Assembly (NCBI GenBank): GCA_026929865.2
Contig: CM049395.1
Span: forward strand, 10,623,501-10,687,500
Direction: 5' to 3'
DNA from: Hyperoplus lanceolatus
Lineage: Eukaryota > Chordata > Actinopteri > Uranoscopiformes > Ammodytidae
DNA: 64,000 nt
Position numbers and translations under genes: made by a program. Shown piece by piece: positions 24,674 through 38,957 of this stretch. Positions within the stretch are counted from its first letter, which is position 1, and every line of letters begins with the position of its first letter. A model generated the notes under the pieces. It saw only the letters and a list, made by a program, of their open reading frames with translations, did no database searches and had not been told where the DNA came from.

Positions 24674-25140
24674 GGTTGATCTACTAAAAAAGAGAGTGCT
24701 AAAGTGCGTGAGCATTCTATCAAATTGCAGTTTTGGTTTGTGGGCGTTCTCTTTGTGATCAACTAAGTGTAAATGGGCAAATGACAACAGGTGCAAACAT
24801 GTTAGAAAAAGTAAATCGAAATGAGGGTTTTGCGTGTTTTACTGGTTTTCCGTGTTTGGACGAAGAGCAGACGGACAGTAAGCCCTAAAATAAATGTAAT
24901 GCCATGGAATTTGATGTGTTATTGGAACAGTAAAACATATGCACTGTTGAGCTACAGCCAATAATTATTAATATTACTCAAAGAAACGCAATATTGGAGA
25001 GTATCTGTGAGAAAATAAATGCTGTGGGTAAAACAACAAGAACTGATGGAATTAAGAGAATATGGCATGACAGGAGGAGAAGAAAAAAAAAATATCTTAT
25101 AAAAAAAGCCTTGGCAAATAAATCAGTTAACACATGAGTA
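24674..25140 (+). pseudogene. Harbinger-like element relic with Myb/SANT-like remnant
   Basis: It starts ggggttgatctactaaa, a Harbinger-style tip. At about 24990-25125 the plus strand reads I-L-E-S-I-C-E-K-I-N-A-V-G-K-T-T-R-T, then IKRIWHDRRRRKKK. This fits the Myb/SANT-like DNA-binding protein of PIF/Harbinger elements (W..I...VNAVG..RT...IK+.W.D.+ pattern). Stops follow soon after. In the family this accessory protein works with a separate DDE transposase, which is absent here. The right end was not found. Confidence 0.45.
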
Positions 25141-26398
25141 CAGTCTCTCCTGTTGGAAACAGCAACCGCGTAAAAGCCCCGTTTGGCTTCATTTCTGTGC
25201 ATCTCGAGTGCACACCTGCCCATGCGTCATATAACATTAAGGACTCTGGACAGTAGACAAACTGCTGTGGGAGACGCCAGCAGAAATAGTTAGTGTGGTC
25301 ATTGCACTGAAACGAGGGCGAGAAATGCCCTAGTGCACGGCAGGAATTATGTGACTGTTTCAAGTGGCTACAAAAAAGCCCTTAACTCATTCTAAAGCTC
25401 CAAAATGGCATTGCTGGATGGGCGATATGTCTGGATTATTTGTGTTTTTGTCAATTTAAACACAACATGAGTAGAAACGTGCTCGTGCTCATGTTTTTTA
25501 TTTTCTATTTGTCAAATAGTTCAGTGTGAACACATTCAAAAATGAGGGTGGCTGTTAAAAACTAAACATAAATTGGTTGTCTTCATGTTGTCATGTTGTT
25601 GAGGTGTTTGACTTGTCTGCGTTGCTTGATCTGTTCTGTGCTGAATTGATGGAATTGCTGCACAGTGCTCCGGCACACGGCAAAAAAATAGAAGCCTTGG
25701 GTATATGTGCTACAGCGGAGTCAGTGGAAGCATTGACTAGAATGAATACATCCATGAGTGAAACTAATCAGCTCCTCTGCTGTAGCAGAGCATAAAGGGG
25801 TGTGTCTGATTTGTCAGGGAACAAAAGTACAGAAATATTTTCATGACAACATGGAAGCAGTGAGAAAGAATGGCCCCAGGCTGTGCTTTAGGAGCAGTCA
25901 ACAGAGACTGCATGTTCGTCTTTTTGTATCAATGCGAACCACAGGGGATGTGGTGTGTTTCTTTTTTTAGAATCAATGCTTGAACTTAAAGTAGGGAAAA
26001 TTGATAGTTCCTCTACACACAGCACCTTCACATCAGCACCTTCACATCATCTCACAGCCTCACCCACAAAATGTGTGGCGCTATCGACCTATCACCTCTA
26101 ATGGGAATAAAAGGTCAGTCCTTAATTATTCATTCGGGATGTCAAACAATGCTCGCTGCCTGTTATTTAGGGGAGACCCATTGAATAATTCAGGAGTAGG
26201 ATTCTCTTTCCCTGGCGAAAAGCAAGCAGCACATTGGTTCAGATGTTTGTGAGAGTCTTATCTCCATGCAGGAGGGGGGAGGGGGGCTCTTTCATTCCTG
26301 GGATGACCTTGACTGTCAGTGCATCTGCAACATGGGTGGCACAGAAGGTGGCAGGGACTGGTGTTCTTCCCGTAACTTCAAACCCTCCTCCACACAAT
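25141..26398. other. Unassigned, possibly the continuation of the Harbinger-like relic
   Basis: Short frames only (up to 83 codons). No element end recognised before the next element at 26399. Confidence 0.35.
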
Positions 26399-27308
26399 GG
26401 GCCTCGTTTATCAAACTCGCGTGGAAACTGGTGCAGATCCTGGTGCAAATATCATCCTACGCCAGGTATCACGTGGGATTTATCAAACGGTCGTATCTCG
26501 CCAATCTCAGAGTACGCCAGAACAACATTGATAAATGCGGCGGCTGAAAACAATTGTAATTTGAATATCACACCCCGAAATTTTCTCAGTTTAGGCCTCG
26601 CCCATATGTTTTACGACATGGATAAGAGAATTACGGCAAAGGAGAGGAACTTCTCTGAAGTTGAAATTGACAACATAACAGCGAAAGTAGAAATAATTAA
26701 AAAAGCTTAATTTCAGAGCATTAAAAGCGGCCTCAAAGAATGTCATAAGGCAGCAGTGTGGAAGGAAATCAATGCTGCGGTCAACAGCGTTGGTGAAGAC
26801 AAACGATCTCCACCAGAAGGCTATTTTAGGTGTACATGCGTGTTCGCTCAATGATATAAAATAGCATATACAATTTTATGTCGCAATTTATTTACATAGG
26901 TGAAGAAAAAGTGGTCTGACCTAAAAATCGCCACTAAAAAAGCGTGTTGCTGCTCTGAAGTACAACACCAACTGGAGGTGCGGTGGAGGAGAAACAGATG
27001 CACCAACTGTCCAACAATGGTTAAACCTCTTACGGCTGTCTGTTTTTCTTTCATGAAAGAAATACACGTCTGCAGAGATTCAAATGTTTAGAATATATTG
27101 GCCCTTTCAGATTTCTACTCAAAAGAAGTTTTAAAAATTTAGAATAACACATTCTGCCTTTTACTGTATGACAGTTTCGCTTGGCACGAGTGGTCAGCCG
27201 CCAGCTGCACAAACCGGCCTGTATTAGCCTCCACATGGCCAGGTAACCACCAGCTGTGAGAGCACCCACCGTCCTGCAACACCACCACCATGGTTGATAA
27301 ATGAGGCC
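26399..27308 (+). mobile_element. Harbinger-type element, non-autonomous, Myb-like relic inside
   Basis: The tips are ggcctcgtttatcaa and ttgataaatgaggcc, inverted copies of each other. It is about 910 bp, too short for a full two-gene Harbinger element. The interior carries the remains of the accessory DNA-binding gene (separate entry), so this is a deletion derivative. The 3-bp target duplication expected for the family is not clear. Confidence 0.75.
26610..27055 (+). pseudogene. Myb/SANT-like DNA-binding protein remnant of Harbinger
   Basis: The plus-strand frame gives 'ERNFSEVEIDNITAKVE', breaks at a stop (26708), and continues as 'AAVWKEINAAVNSVGEDKR' (about 26752-26808) and 'VKKKWSDLKIATKKACC' (about 26898-26950). 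These match, in order, the start, helix 2 and helix 3 regions of the Myb/SANT-like protein encoded by PIF/Harbinger transposons. An interruption of about 90 bp between the last two segments ends in ATTTACATAG, consistent with an intron. Stops and frame breaks make it non-functional. The same gene relic occurs on the minus strand at 30165-30540. Confidence 0.65.
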
Positions 27309-29259
<1,951 letters not shown>

Positions 29260-30715
29260 GGCCCTCATTTATCAATCTTGCGTAGACCAGAAAAATGGGT
29301 GTACGTACATTTCCACGCAAATCTCGGCATTTATCAATATGGACGTGAGCGTAGGATACGCCAAATCCCACGCCAGCTCTCAGCTCGTGTACGCAATTTT
29401 GTAAACAGCATGGACTGAGTGAGGCTGTGCCGGGTAGCCGATGACTTTGTTGGACAATTATAAGAAGGTAATACAAATGCAGTGTTTTCTCAGACCGAAA
29501 TAAAGATAGTAATCACTTAAAATTGTGCAGCTTATGGTGCGCAACTGAGTAGGAGCACTGATTCAATAGTGCACACACCGGCCACTTAGGAGCGCTGCAT
29601 GGGACTGCGTAAGGGCAGTTGTCTCCGTCTGGAGCAGCTGGGGGGACACTGAGGCACGGGGGCTGCATTCATTCAAAATGTTAGCCACAGTATTAAATAT
29701 GTAGTAGGCCTACACTGCTCTTTATGGTAAAAAATACACGGCACAACATTCAGCTTAACATTTTATTTATTTGACGCACTTTTTAGATGTTAGTTCCACT
29801 TTAATGTGTTATTGATCGCTTAAGCGAGCGATTTATTTCCACCTTTACCGGATGTTTTTCCGACCTGCTGGTGGAGCAGGACAGTGGGCGCCTCACAGCT
29901 GATCGTTGCCGGGTCGGCTTGTGCAGTGACCGGGCTGACCACTCCTGCTGTCATACAGTAAAAGGCAAAATGTGTTATTTTTAGTTTTTACAACCCTTTT
30001 GAGTAGTGCTATCTAAAAGGGCCAATACATTCTAATCATTCAAATCTCTGCAGACCTGTATTTATTTCATGGGGACCATTACCGGACAGTTGGTGCGTCT
30101 GTTTCTCCTCTACCACTTAGGCTATATTATGCCCGCACCCTCAGTTGGTTGCATTTCAGAACAGCAACACGTTTTTAGTGGCGATGTTTGAGTCAGACCA
30201 CTTTTTCTTCATATATGTAAAGAAATGGCGACATATAATTGTATATGCTGTTTTATAGCATTTAAGCGATAGTAGCCTACTGATGTAAACCTAAAATGCA
30301 AAATCCTCAGCTGGAGATCGTTTTGACAACACCAACGCTGTTGACTGCAGCAGTTATTTCCTTCCTAACTGCTGCCTTCTGTTGTTCTTTGATGCCGCTT
30401 GTAATGCTCCGAAATGAAACAATTTTTTTTCTACTTTCGCTGTTATTCTGTCAATTTCTACTTCATATAAATTCCTCCTCTGTGCCGTAATTCGCATATC
30501 CATGTCGTAAAACCTCTGGGCGAGGCCTCTAAACTGAGAAAATATAGGGGCGTGGTACGATCGTTTTCAGCCGCCGCATTTATCAATAATGGCCTGGCGT
30601 ACGCCGAGATTGGCGAGATACGACTGTTTGATAAATACCACGCGACACCTGGCGTAGGGAGGTATTTGCGCCAGAATCTGCACCAGTTTCCACGCAAAAT
30701 TGATAAATGAGGGCC
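29260..30715 (-). mobile_element. Second Harbinger-type element with Myb-like relic
   Basis: The tips are ggccctcatttatcaa and ttgataaatgagggcc, with ATT immediately outside both ends (a 3-bp duplication, the size expected for PIF/Harbinger). It is 1,456 bp. Its right 180 bp closely resemble the left end of the element at 26399 read in reverse (tttccacgc..ggcgtacgcc..cgagatacg). The two are therefore members of one family in opposite orientation. Confidence 0.75.
30165..30540 (-). pseudogene. Myb/SANT-like remnant of Harbinger, minus strand
   Basis: Read on the minus strand, the segment opens with 'gttttacgacatggat', has the 'gaagtagaaattgac' block and then the 'aaaaagtggtctgac' (K-K-W-S-D) block. 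The same blocks occur in the same order at 26610-26950. It is broken by stops and frameshifts. The transposase gene is absent. Confidence 0.6.
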
Positions 30716-30737
30716 ATTGACTCTGCTAGGTCACTTG

Positions 30738-32316
30738 TAGTCTCGCAAAGCCAGACCAAACTATAGCAGGTAGTATGGTCTGAATCCAAGCTATTTAGTT
30801 TGTACTATACGGACGGAAACTGGGCTGACCTGTTTTTGTTCCTTTAAACCAATCACAATTGTCTTGGGCGGCACTAAGCCCGGGAAGTCACAATTGTTGC
30901 AATTTGATGCCGACCATGGACCTTTTATAAAAGGTACCGACCCAAAACCGTATGTCAGGCACAGTGGCGGCTCCTGACAATAATCTCAGGGGGGGGTCAA
31001 TTGTTGCCATGATGGGTAAAATGACCCAAAATTAACCTAAATCAGATAGCTAATATGACACTGTCATATTGCATTTAACAGTTTGTTTTTTCTGTTCCTC
31101 TGGCATAACCACTCTGGCAACATTAGACAAGCATTGTACTGTACAGTATTTTTGGACATTAAGTTAGTTAATTTCTTGAATACAATTATTTTAGCTTTAG
31201 AATGATTTAATTATCTGGCTGTGGCCATCACAGATAACTTGTCATCTACCAGTGTGCTCCTCAGATAGACTTCCTTTAAAAGTGAAGAGACCTGCTATAC
31301 AATCACAATAATCTGATTGCCTTGACAGTTGTGTTCTGCTTCTGATTAAACAAAAATGGATGCTGGCATAGCATATGTGCAACATTAACAGTGCTAATCA
31401 TCACATTGGTTTGGGTTACTACTGTCTACAGCACTTGGTAGCTAGGTTTATGTCGGACGGTGATAGCAGCTGTCAGAGTAAACAGTCTATGGATCAGCTG
31501 GCTCGTCCATATGCAGATTGATGTTTAATGTGTGTTTTACCTTTTCTGAGAGATGATGCATAAGGGTGACACCCAAAGTTATCCATGCGGTGTCTGTGCT
31601 GCCATCATGATGGATAAAAAGCCAGTATACCATCCATAATCATCATGCAGCGGCAGCAGAACAGAGCGTTAGCTCCTAAGCATCCTGCTAGCCTCGTTAT
31701 CCGTTCAAACGAGCCCTGTGAAAATCCGCATTTATACGATCCCCAAATCCATCTTGGTAGATAGTTGCTTGATGGTTACATTTTGTCTGGGAAGGACCTA
31801 GTCCTTTTAATGACATGATCAAGTAGCTTGCCAGCCTAGCCTGAGTTGATATAAAGTTGTGTTGGTCTTGAATATGACCGCTTTGGGCCGCATACCGGAC
31901 ATGTGACGGTACAGAACACAGACGCTGATTGTACAATGATATTCAGATTTAGATGCAGGTAAAAACTGTATCGAAATCATAAATTATCATTATAAATACA
32001 AACAAAAATATTTTTCATCATTATTATTATCATTATTATATTTTAGTTTTTTGCTGGTATGGCTCAAGGAGGGCATCGCCCTATCGCCCTCTATGGGCGA
32101 GCCGCCGCTGGTCAGGCAACATTATGAGCTGGATACTATCAAACCGTATCAAACACATGTTCAAACACATGCTTCTGTTGTCTCCCGCTCTGTGCAGCAT
32201 ATAAACAGTAGACTACAGTGGGTAAGAGGAAGGGGAGGAGTTTGACAATGACAACGCTACCGGCTCCATTTGCCTGGAGCGCTATAGTAGTTGTCTATAT
32301 CTGGCTAGCCAGACTA
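30738..32316. mobile_element. Outer hAT-type element, interrupted
   Basis: The ends read TAGTCTCGCAAAGCCAGAC and CTGGCTAGCCAGACTA, imperfect inverted repeats. They are flanked by GTCACTTG (30730-30737) and GTCGCTTG (about 32318-32325), an 8-bp duplication with one difference. No transposase frame is visible. A second hAT-type element is inserted inside it at 30962. Confidence 0.6.
30962..32110. mobile_element. Inner hAT-type element nested in the outer one
   Basis: The ends are CAGTGGCGGCTC and GAGCCGCCGCTG, inverted repeats with one mismatch. It is flanked by a perfect 8-bp duplication, GTCAGGCA, at 30954-30961 and 32111-32118. It is about 1.15 kb, with only short frames (79 codons or less), so it is non-autonomous. 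The perfect duplication against the mismatched outer one fits a younger insertion. Confidence 0.85.
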
Positions 32317-32326
32317 GGTCGCTTGT

Positions 32327-35300
32327 GACTTATTATAAGCAGACAAATCTCCATTATCGACTAGAAATCCATGCTCTTCTGGAAGAACAAGGAGAATAAA
32401 ACTGTATAAGCACAGGGACAACGCTGTTTTTCTGGCACGATCCAGGGAAGCTACCAAAAGCCCTGGAGGCATCCAAAACTCCGACCATTCACTTGACAGC
32501 TGTGTGGTTGGAGCGCCTCAGACTTCACCTTCAGTTGTCTTCTACTGACGGTTTGACACTATCATTGCTGAAAGAGAAATGTTCTGATTGACACACTTAA
32601 GCTGCATCTCCTGCAAAAACCCTCAATGTTTTTTCATCCCAAACTGAAAAGCCTAAAGCCACTTGCAGACCAAGGTCAGGTGTGACCAACGTTCACAGCG
32701 AAGCTGTTTGTATTCGAATACTCGTTCAGGAAATCCAACGAGTATTCGAAGCCTGTAAAATGGTATTCGGGAAAGCCCTAGATATTTGTGGGCCTTCGAA
32801 AATTGTTGAAGTGTAAAATATTATTAAATATAATTTTTTTGCTTTTCTTGTTTTTTTATTTTTATTTTAAACCACACCATCAGCCATCACACACCACTTT
32901 GAAAACCTCAGTGGTGAACTAAGTCACCGGTCACCGTTCTGTTTATATAGACTTTGGTTTAGGACACCCCAGCGTGTAAAGATGTCCTTTCGCAGAAAAT
33001 TGCTGACTGCAGAGGGATGTTGGGGAGCTATTTGTTGATTTTGACAACAAGTGTTTTGGTTTTGAATCACTGACTCAACTTTGTGTATCTTTAAAAGGAC
33101 ACTCAATTTGGTCTAGCAATATGCAACTGTTGCTGAACTCATTTAGGTGGGAGCTGTAGTACAAGCCAAATAGGCACATAAGCAATTGGCTGATCCCTTT
33201 TTTATGAGACATGAAGCAGCTTAGTTTTACACACTTTTCCATCACGGCTGCTTAAACTCCAATCTCTTTAATGCTGGGTGCAGTGCAAAAGCACATTTGG
33301 TCCCTGTATAAGGACAAAGGTTTGACTCCTCGGAAATTAAATGTACGGCCTCCCTCTATCAAAGAGGAAACTATGACTGCAAGGCAACCGGCCTGGAATA
33401 AATATTTTATCTTTGAAAATAAAAAAATCTGATTCTATTATTTTCAGTGGCAACAAGTTATACTGTAAGGACTCATCTAATATACATCTGTGTTGAAATG
33501 CCTCAAGTGTCAAAAATAAGATTATTTGCAGTTATTGTTAATGAGTGTAAGTCTGAGAAGCAGATTTGGCTAAACATCATACTTTATACAATGTTATATT
33601 CTCACACATACGCAACTTAACTGTTTCACACACAGTACCATTCCTTCTTTGCTGTACTGTCATACATGACTATTCTTTTACAGAAACAACTATAATCTTA
33701 TAGAACATTAAAAGAATAATAGCCTATGCAAGAGAGAATAATATAAAGTCATTATATAAAGCTGAATGGCAGTGAATGTAAGACAGAATGATAGGATGTG
33801 TTAGTAACAATAGTTGAATGTGTAAGTTTGATTTAAAAATAAGTGAGTTTGATTGAAAAGGAAGCACAATTAAATTCAATAAATCAGTTCCTGATTCCGG
33901 TTATGCAGAAGGATCTAAGTGGCGCAACGGACAATTCAATCCATGATCCATACGAATAACCCTCCACGGTTCACCGTGCATGTTAACCACGGTCGCAGGC
34001 CCCCACTGCCTTTCTCCCACCAAGTGCAGACTATGGCCGGGGTATGCTGGTCTTTTTCCCTCCCCATTGGCCCTCCTCTTGCAACCCTTCCATTGACTCG
34101 CTCTGGGAGAAGCGTCCATCATACAGCAATGTGTTCAACACAAATCTGTTCACAGTTCTTTGTCGCTTTACGTAATTATTGAAAAGGGTCATAACATTTA
34201 GTGTGCATTATACTATATTCACTATTGAACTAATTCCTGATCTACTGTTTGGGATAATTAATTTGTTTTTAGCACATATGGATTTGATCACTTCAGTTAA
34301 GGTGTAATTTGCCTTTAAATTAATTCAATCATTCAATCCCTGTCTTTCCCTTCAATTCAAATCAATGCGAATACAGCTTACCTTACTGTTATTTAACGCT
34401 GTTTTATTGAATGTTTATTGATAAGCGACCAATTTGTGCAGAACTATTATTACCTTCCCCCCTCATGAAAGACAATGAATCTCACTTTTTCATCATCAGC
34501 TTCCCCATACGATTAACAAGAACCAGAGGCCTTGGGGTCGCTCATTCAATTAGTATTTCATGTACCAGATTTGATTACCCACCATCTTTGCCCTCTTTGT
34601 TCCTGCAGGAAGCTCCATATGACTAATCAGTGCACTTAGCCCATTCCCTGCCTGGGAAATCACATCAGGGTCTATTTCCCATCACCTGTTCACAGGAAGG
34701 CACTATATGTGGCGACTGAAGAATAAAGGATTTTTTCTGGGGGACTTGGGTTAGGGGGGAGGGACGGTGAGTAGGTATTTACCAGGGCACAGGTTTCAAG
34801 TTTGTATTGAAAGCCCTTGTGACGCCTGCAGCCGCTCACCTTACTCCAGCCAGACACTTTGATCTTCCAAAAGCCTGTGTTGCCACAAGCAGTCACAATT
34901 CCAACTGTGCACCTGTGGAACATTAAGTGCACATTTCCACAGGCTCTGCACTAGTTACTTTCCATCGTATACTGTACAGGCTTAGATACCTCCTAATAAG
35001 CTCTTAAAAAGCCCTTATAAAGAAAAGACTGTCTCTAGTATCCTTTGTTCCGCCTTTCCTTCTTATGTCTGGATTCTCAATTTTGACACTGAAGAGTAAG
35101 TGAAATACTATGAGGAAAAACAAGCTGTTTCTTTTTACGACTACATCTTTGTACTGCTCTTACTTGTTGCTCCTGCATATGATTTAGGGAAGAATGGCCT
35201 GCAGTGAAGTGCATACTGGATGCACAATAAATGAATGATGGGAAACGATGACAGATGTCACTATAATCTCACACAAAAAAAAACCCATACCACTTTCAAA

Positions 35301-36567
35301 TGTGGGAACTGCATGATGTTGACATTGCTTTTTATTTAATATCTTAATTAAGGCATGTAGTATATATCACAACTCAACTGTCATTTTTTTCCTCAATTAT
35401 AATTTTCTTAAACTTAATTACCACAATTTTGATTTGTGTTGAGTGTGCTGAAACATTTTAAATGCCATGGTTTTGGCATTAAAATCCGAAGTAAACAGAA
35501 CACTGCTGAAAATGAGTTAATCTGCCTACAGTTATCCCATTGGACAACTGTGTTTTGAGCCAATTTGTTTTTTCAATTTTTATATTAAGAGAAGAAGAAT
35601 GCTATGTGCTCACATTTCTGCATGGGCATTAAAGTGGATCGGCCCCAGGTTGAAAAACTATGGCTATCAGACAGGGAGAGATTGAATTAAAATTTGATTT
35701 GAGCTATTAGCTCATGTTGTTTGAAGAGAGCTTAGCCAATGGAATTGAAAATGTGCGACTTGTTATGATATACACCTGCTGTTTAGCACATTAAGTAGTC
35801 GTATGTTATTTCCTCAACATGAGTGATGTGCATTCAATATTAATGAATGGCGATTAATATTCAAGATGAAGGAATCCCAGCATTAGTGACCAAACGGTAA
35901 GCTCAGTGTTGATGTCTTTAAAACGGTAGCAGTAAGTAAACTCTTTTCTGTATTGTTTAATAAAATGATCCATTTACACAGCCATTTAAAATTCACATTA
36001 GCATTTGATTATCGTTAAACAACAATCAGATGAGAGACTGTTATGCTCGGGCTTAAACACTTTTTTATTACATAGAGTAGGGCGGGCCACATAGTGGGCC
36101 GAGAAACTCAAAATATTTAACAACTTTGTTAAAAAACAGCTTGTTTACTGTCTAGACCATTTGAATACATGTATAGTTAATCAAACTTAAATGACAATAT
36201 CTTTAAATTGGATTTATAATTATGCCTAACTCTTCAGATGCTTATCATGAACCAAACTCCCCCGAATTAGTTAAACAGATTTTGTTTTAATTATTTCCAT
36301 ATCATATACACTGTCCCTTTGATATCTTTTTAGCTCCTAATTTGTATTGCCATTTAGACAGTATTATGTATTCTTCCTCTGTCTTTAAATCATGAACAAA
36401 GGTAAAGCTCCCCTAAGGTTAACAACATACAAATTTGAACCCAAACCTTTTCTAAACCTAAACATGATGTTTTTGCACCTATACCTAACCAAACAGCAAT
36501 ATCTTTGTCAGGTAATGAAACAGATACATTTTTAAAACCATGCTTTACAATGGTGTTGTAAGGCACA
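32327..36567. other. Mostly unassigned, possible conserved non-coding DNA
   Basis: No gene found. Two stretches (about 34540-34700 and 35690-35900) have low repeat content; the second is rich in homeodomain-like ATTA/TAAT motifs. They are candidates for conserved regulatory DNA only by appearance. Confidence 0.3.
32713..32750. repeat. 14-bp perfect inverted repeat (hairpin)
   Basis: TTCGAATACTCGTT, ten bases, then AACGAGTATTCGAA. About 25 bp further on lies 'ggtattcgggaaagccct', which resembles a hAT-type terminus, so this is probably the subterminal hairpin of a truncated miniature element. The other end was not found. Confidence 0.6.
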
Positions 36568-36569
36568 TA

Positions 36570-37354
36570 GGGGAGAACGGGGTAATCTGAGCCACTTTTT
36601 ACATTTGCTCCCCTCTAAGCGAGCTAAAATGATTTATCACTCAAATTTACACATTTCCCATTAATTCAGGATGTGTCCTAGAAATGGGCATTAGCAGAAT
36701 TTTTTTCAAGACAAAGGGCAGTGAAAATATGATTGTTTTAAAAAAAGTTGTCATGTGGCTCACTTTACCCCAGCTGTGGGGTAAACTGATCCACTTACTT
36801 TTCCCACTCTGAAACTACCATAACAACACATATTGTAACAGTAAGACTCCTGAAAGGTAGCAACACATTCCAGAACTAATGTCGGACTAGAAAAAGAATA
36901 ATGGGGTTTGGTCAATTAAGCAAAGCAAATTTTCTAAACACTTGAAAGTAACTTGAAAGTAGTGAAATTTGGCTCACTTTCCCCCACCACCACAATTTGA
37001 GAAAAAACTACCTCTCTTAGCATTTCAGACTAATCTTCCGTTATCAGCATCACATGGTTTCATATGTTGGTAGTTCATCAACACGTATGATAGAAGTTTT
37101 TCTACGTGAATACATTTGCTTTAGCACAATAGTTGATTAAGTTGACAGCAAGAAAATTACTTTTACAAGCAAAATACCTATTTTGGTGAAAAAAACATGC
37201 TTACCACAGCACCATGAGGTTCTCTCTTTCAGGGCCATGGGGAAATGAGAGGGGCTTGAAAACATATATCTTACATGACCACAAATTTTTTCCGTTGCCT
37301 AGATACAGGGGGTGGCTCACATTACTCGATGCCTCAGATTCCCCCGTTCTCCCC
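36570..37354. mobile_element. TA-flanked miniature element, GGGGAGAACGGGG type, copy 1
   Basis: The ends are GGGGAGAACGGGGTAATCTGAG and its near-perfect inverse ending CCCCGTTCTCCCC, with TA just outside each end (36568, 37355). It is 785 bp and non-coding. TA duplication is typical of Tc1/mariner-type elements, but no transposase remains to prove the superfamily. Confidence 0.75.
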
Positions 37355-37356
37355 TA

Positions 37357-38014
37357 CAAATGGCGTAGTGGTGATGATGGGTCATCAGATCAGAAAGCCT
37401 TCTGTTGTTCTAATCTAGATGGACAAACAACATATTGTTTTTTATTTGGAGGACTTGTTGCCCAGGCAAAGCATGACATATTTGCCTTACCGAATTCGTA
37501 GTAGATGAAGATGTATTTTATAGGAGACAGGATTTTTATATACAGTATAGAAAGTGAAGGCTCACTTTAAGCACAGTCTGCCTTATCATTCATCCAAGTA
37601 TATTGTACAGCAGATTTTCACACCTGGGAGCTGCCCCACCACTTCCACTGTTGGCTTGTGAACAGTGAACTGAGGGTTCAGAGAAAATGACTCCTTCTCT
37701 TTCCCGAGACAAACCTTCCCAGCTGCTTCAGGAAATCAAACCAACACCTCCTTCTATATCACACCAACCTGATTTTGTTATCTGTCTGCTCGTTATGTAT
37801 TCTCTAAGATCCTGCTCATTTTTGAACTTCTGGCTTCATAAAAACATGCTGTGGGCTTACAGGTGTATGAGCGAATCTTGTCTACTTGCACGTGTCAGCA
37901 GAAAATGTATAATGGGCATACTTCAAGTTCATGTTCAATACTTTATTTGCTTTTTATCTTCATAATTGTTACACAACTCAGATCAAACAGAAACAAGTGA
38001 GGAAGCCCAGTGGG
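37357..38014. other. Unassigned spacer between two related elements
   Basis: Short frames only; nothing recognised. Confidence 0.4.
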
Positions 38015-38016
38015 TA

Positions 38017-38955
38017 GGGGAGAACGGGGTAAGTAGGCACACGTTTTACTCTAGTGAGAATTGCTCATCACCTAAACAATAGTCATTCCTACATTAAATT
38101 GAAGCTTAAGGTGTTGGCTTGAAATGTGTACCCCTCACTTTTTCTATCTTATTGTAATAAAGAAGAAATTAATCCTCAAAGACACCCTTACACATTGTGA
38201 CAACCATCCCCATCAAGGGGTCGGTTGTCACACACTATGGGGTTGTTTGACACAATGTTATCTTAATGGGAATAATCTTAAAAAGAAGACGAGAAAGCAG
38301 CACAAAATTTGAACGTGTAATTGCATTGTCAAGTTGACAAATAGGCCTACATAACTTACTGTAGCCTTGGCAGCTGGTCTAGTTTGGGATGCACTGGGTT
38401 GTTTTGATTTTGTTGCCCTTTTTTCTTTCGCATGCTAGCTGCCTTTTCCTGCTCTATTCTCTCCTTCTCTGGGGTGTCAGTGAGGACACAGCTTGACAAT
38501 ATATTTCGTTAATGTGTTCCTTTTCTGGCTGCAGCCTTTGGATAACATGTGACAACCAACCCCCCAAAAAATGTGACGACCAACCCCAACTTGAATTTCT
38601 TGCTAGCATCAAGGCCAGCAACCATCTGCAACCAACTAATTATCTTGCTAACCACAATCTAAACTATAGTTTACCCTTCACACTTTTTATGGGTTAAGTG
38701 TTTTGTTATAAACCCATTGTGTAAAAGCCTAGATGAAAAATACTGAGGAGCTAAATATTTTCAATTTGACATGAAAAACACAAACAGTCCTCTCACCTCA
38801 AATTCAGCAGTCTAACTTCAAGGAAGACTATGTAGTTGACCTCTGACCCCAATTGTGGATATGTACATACCAAAATGTCACAGACAGCGCCTTCTGGTTC
38901 CGAGATATAACGATTGTGACAACCAACCCGTGTGACAATTTACCCCGTTCTCCCC
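38017..38955. mobile_element. TA-flanked miniature element, GGGGAGAACGGGG type, copy 2
   Basis: The ends are GGGGAGAACGGGGTAAG and TTACCCCGTTCTCCCC, flanked by TA at 38015-38016 and 38956-38957. It is 939 bp and non-coding. The interior repeats 'gtgacaaccaaccc' several times. The termini match copy 1 but the interior differs, so the two belong to different subfamilies mobilised through the same ends. Confidence 0.75.
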
Positions 38956-38957
38956 TA

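Noticed and set aside
26234-26710. 158-codon plus-strand frame as a single gene
   Set aside because: Its first part lies outside and across the Harbinger tip; only the last third matches the Myb-like gene, so the long frame is fortuitous.
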